Assembly: GCA_005787645.1 (NCBI GenBank)
Contig: SYAM01000089.1
Coordinates: 1 to 5,596 of the forward strand
Source of the DNA: Actinomycetota bacterium
GTDB taxonomy: Bacteria; Actinomycetota; Actinomycetes; Nanopelagicales; Nanopelagicaceae
DNA: 5,596 nt
Reading direction: 5' to 3'
Shown here one piece after another: positions 4,828-5,596 of this stretch; within the stretch, counting starts at the first letter, position 1, and each line of letters starts with the position of its first letter. The notes beneath the pieces are model-generated. The model did not search any database and was not told where the DNA came from. It worked only from the letters and a program-made list of their open reading frames with translations. The translations under genes were made by a program, and so were the position numbers.

Positions 4828-5596
4828 CTACCGGAAAGACACCCGAAATTCGCCGGCAGGCGTAGCGGTGAGCATGGCGCAACCCTTAGCAGTAGTAGTT
4901 GCTAGCGCGATCAAGTCCTGGCTCGGAATCCGAGCACCCTTTGATTGCTTGCCCTTTGAGTCGACCACATATACCTGTACTTCTGATGCGGTGCTCTCTA
5001 TTGCGATGCAATTTCCGTTGGCTAAAGCCTGGATTGTATTAGGGAATCTAGCAGTCCAAGAGACTGTTGCTTTGGCTGAGAATGAGGTAACTACTCCCTC
5101 TCGGATAGATCCACTACGAGATGTTCCTGAGACTAAGAGATTGCCACTTGCGAAATCCCAACTGCGGGTTGCGCCTTTGCCGCTACTTCGAAGAACTTTA
5201 GTGAGCGCACCATTTGATGGCGAGATCGTCAGAATTACACCATCGACTTTCCCTACTACCTCTCGTCCCGCAAGAGTATCTGCACTACTTCCCACCACTG
5301 TAATAGTCTTTCCCGAATTGGCGAGGACCCTCTTAAAAAAGGTCTTTTTGCTACCAAATGAATATGAATTGAAAGAGCCATTTGAGTTGAAAAGATAGAG
5401 CGCCCCGCGACTTTCATTAGCAGCGCTCGATTCATTTCCTACAACGAAGTAATTAGAACCCCGTGTCGAAATTGAGGTCGGGATAAAATCTCGTCTGTTA
5501 TCACCGTTGAGAGAGTTCATTAACTTTCCTGCGTTATCGATTCGAATGAGAAAAATATTCTTGATACTCGCTCGTAATGGTTCGCGAATACCAGGA
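4828..5596 (-). CDS. Beta-propeller-like repeat protein (partial, N-terminus beyond right edge)
   Basis: The frame is open to the window edge; the ATG at 5520 is internal, because 25 further in-frame codons (ending ...FLIRIDNAGKL) precede it without a stop. In total 255 C-terminal residues are visible. I see successive degenerate units of about 40-55 residues, each with a hydrophobic strand plus small residues (YFVVGNESS, ITVVGSSAD, LLVSGTSRSG, CIAIESTAS, CAMLTATPAG). Each is followed by a second strand and turn (ALYLFNSNGSF, GVILTISPSNGAL, VTSFSAKATVSW, VYVVDSKGKQS). This phi-phi-V-x-G-S pattern with later D/S-x-x-G turns is typical of beta-propeller repeats such as the SBBP or quinoprotein-like families. 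High Ser/Thr/Asn/Gly content suggests an extracytoplasmic protein, but the signal peptide region is not in the window. The C-terminus (EFRVSFR) has no anchor. No enzymatic residues are recognisable, so binding or structural roles are more likely. Confidence 0.75.
   Translation of the reverse strand, partial: PGIREPLRASIKNIFLIRIDNAGKLMNSLNGDNRRDFIPTSISTRGSNYFVVGNESSAANESRGALYLFNSNGSFNSYSFGSKKTFFKRVLANSGKTITVVGSSADTLAGREVVGKVDGVILTISPSNGALTKVLRSSGKGATRSWDFASGNLLVSGTSRSGSIREGVVTSFSAKATVSWTARFPNTIQALANGNCIAIESTASEVQVYVVDSKGKQSKGARIPSQDLIALATTTAKGCAMLTATPAGEFRVSFR

Noticed and set aside
4868..5398. 176-codon open frame on the plus strand
   Set aside because: It lies entirely antisense to the propeller-like gene. 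Its predicted protein shows no domain or repeat pattern, and the minus-strand frame has clear propeller periodicity and stays open to the window edge.

Overview
The window looks like a piece of chromosome from a small-genome, moderately low-GC actinobacterium. A freshwater lineage such as Nanopelagicales (acI) is my best guess, but it is an inference. Three gene families point to Actinobacteria: a 32-residue AURKAIP1/COX24-type ribosomal protein, a nitrobindin-like (FABP/DUF1794) heme protein, and a DsrE-family protein of a form I know from actinobacteria. Spacing is very tight, GTG starts are used, and at least two genes appear to be leaderless. No tRNA, rRNA, insertion sequence, phage gene, CRISPR array or other mobile element was seen. 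No gene-free stretch exceeds 300 bases.

Layout from left to right. (1) Positions 1-1473, minus strand: a three-gene operon of a 58-residue single-pass membrane protein, a nitrobindin-like heme protein, and an asparaginase II family enzyme whose C-terminus lies beyond the left edge. The gaps are 1 bp and a 4-bp overlap, so the genes are surely co-transcribed. (2) A 48-bp divergent intergenic region holds back-to-back promoters. (3) Positions 1522-1887, plus strand: the DsrE-family protein, probably read from a leaderless mRNA. (4) Positions 1892-2234, minus strand: a 94-residue unrecognised helical protein with a perfect Shine-Dalgarno, then a possible 24-residue hydrophobic peptide overlapping its end. 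(5) Positions 2261-4651, plus strand: a 796-residue secreted protein with a signal peptide, a zinc metalloprotease domain (HELGHGLGF), an FN3-like domain and a C-terminal beta-propeller-like region. (6) Positions 4671-4769, minus strand: the mini ribosomal protein. (7) Positions 4828 to the right edge, minus strand: the C-terminal 255 residues of a second beta-propeller-like protein.

Functional reading: the left half is cytoplasmic housekeeping and redox or nitrogen metabolism (amide hydrolysis, heme/NO chemistry, a cysteine-bearing sulfur-relay fold). The right half is dominated by a secreted metalloprotease and a propeller protein, both probably concerned with the outside of the cell, with a ribosomal protein gene wedged between their 3' ends. 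Nothing here is a clearly new defence or mobile system. The points most worth a second look are the metalloprotease-propeller architecture beside a second propeller gene, and the very small genes (58, 32 and perhaps 24 residues) that default gene callers would easily miss.
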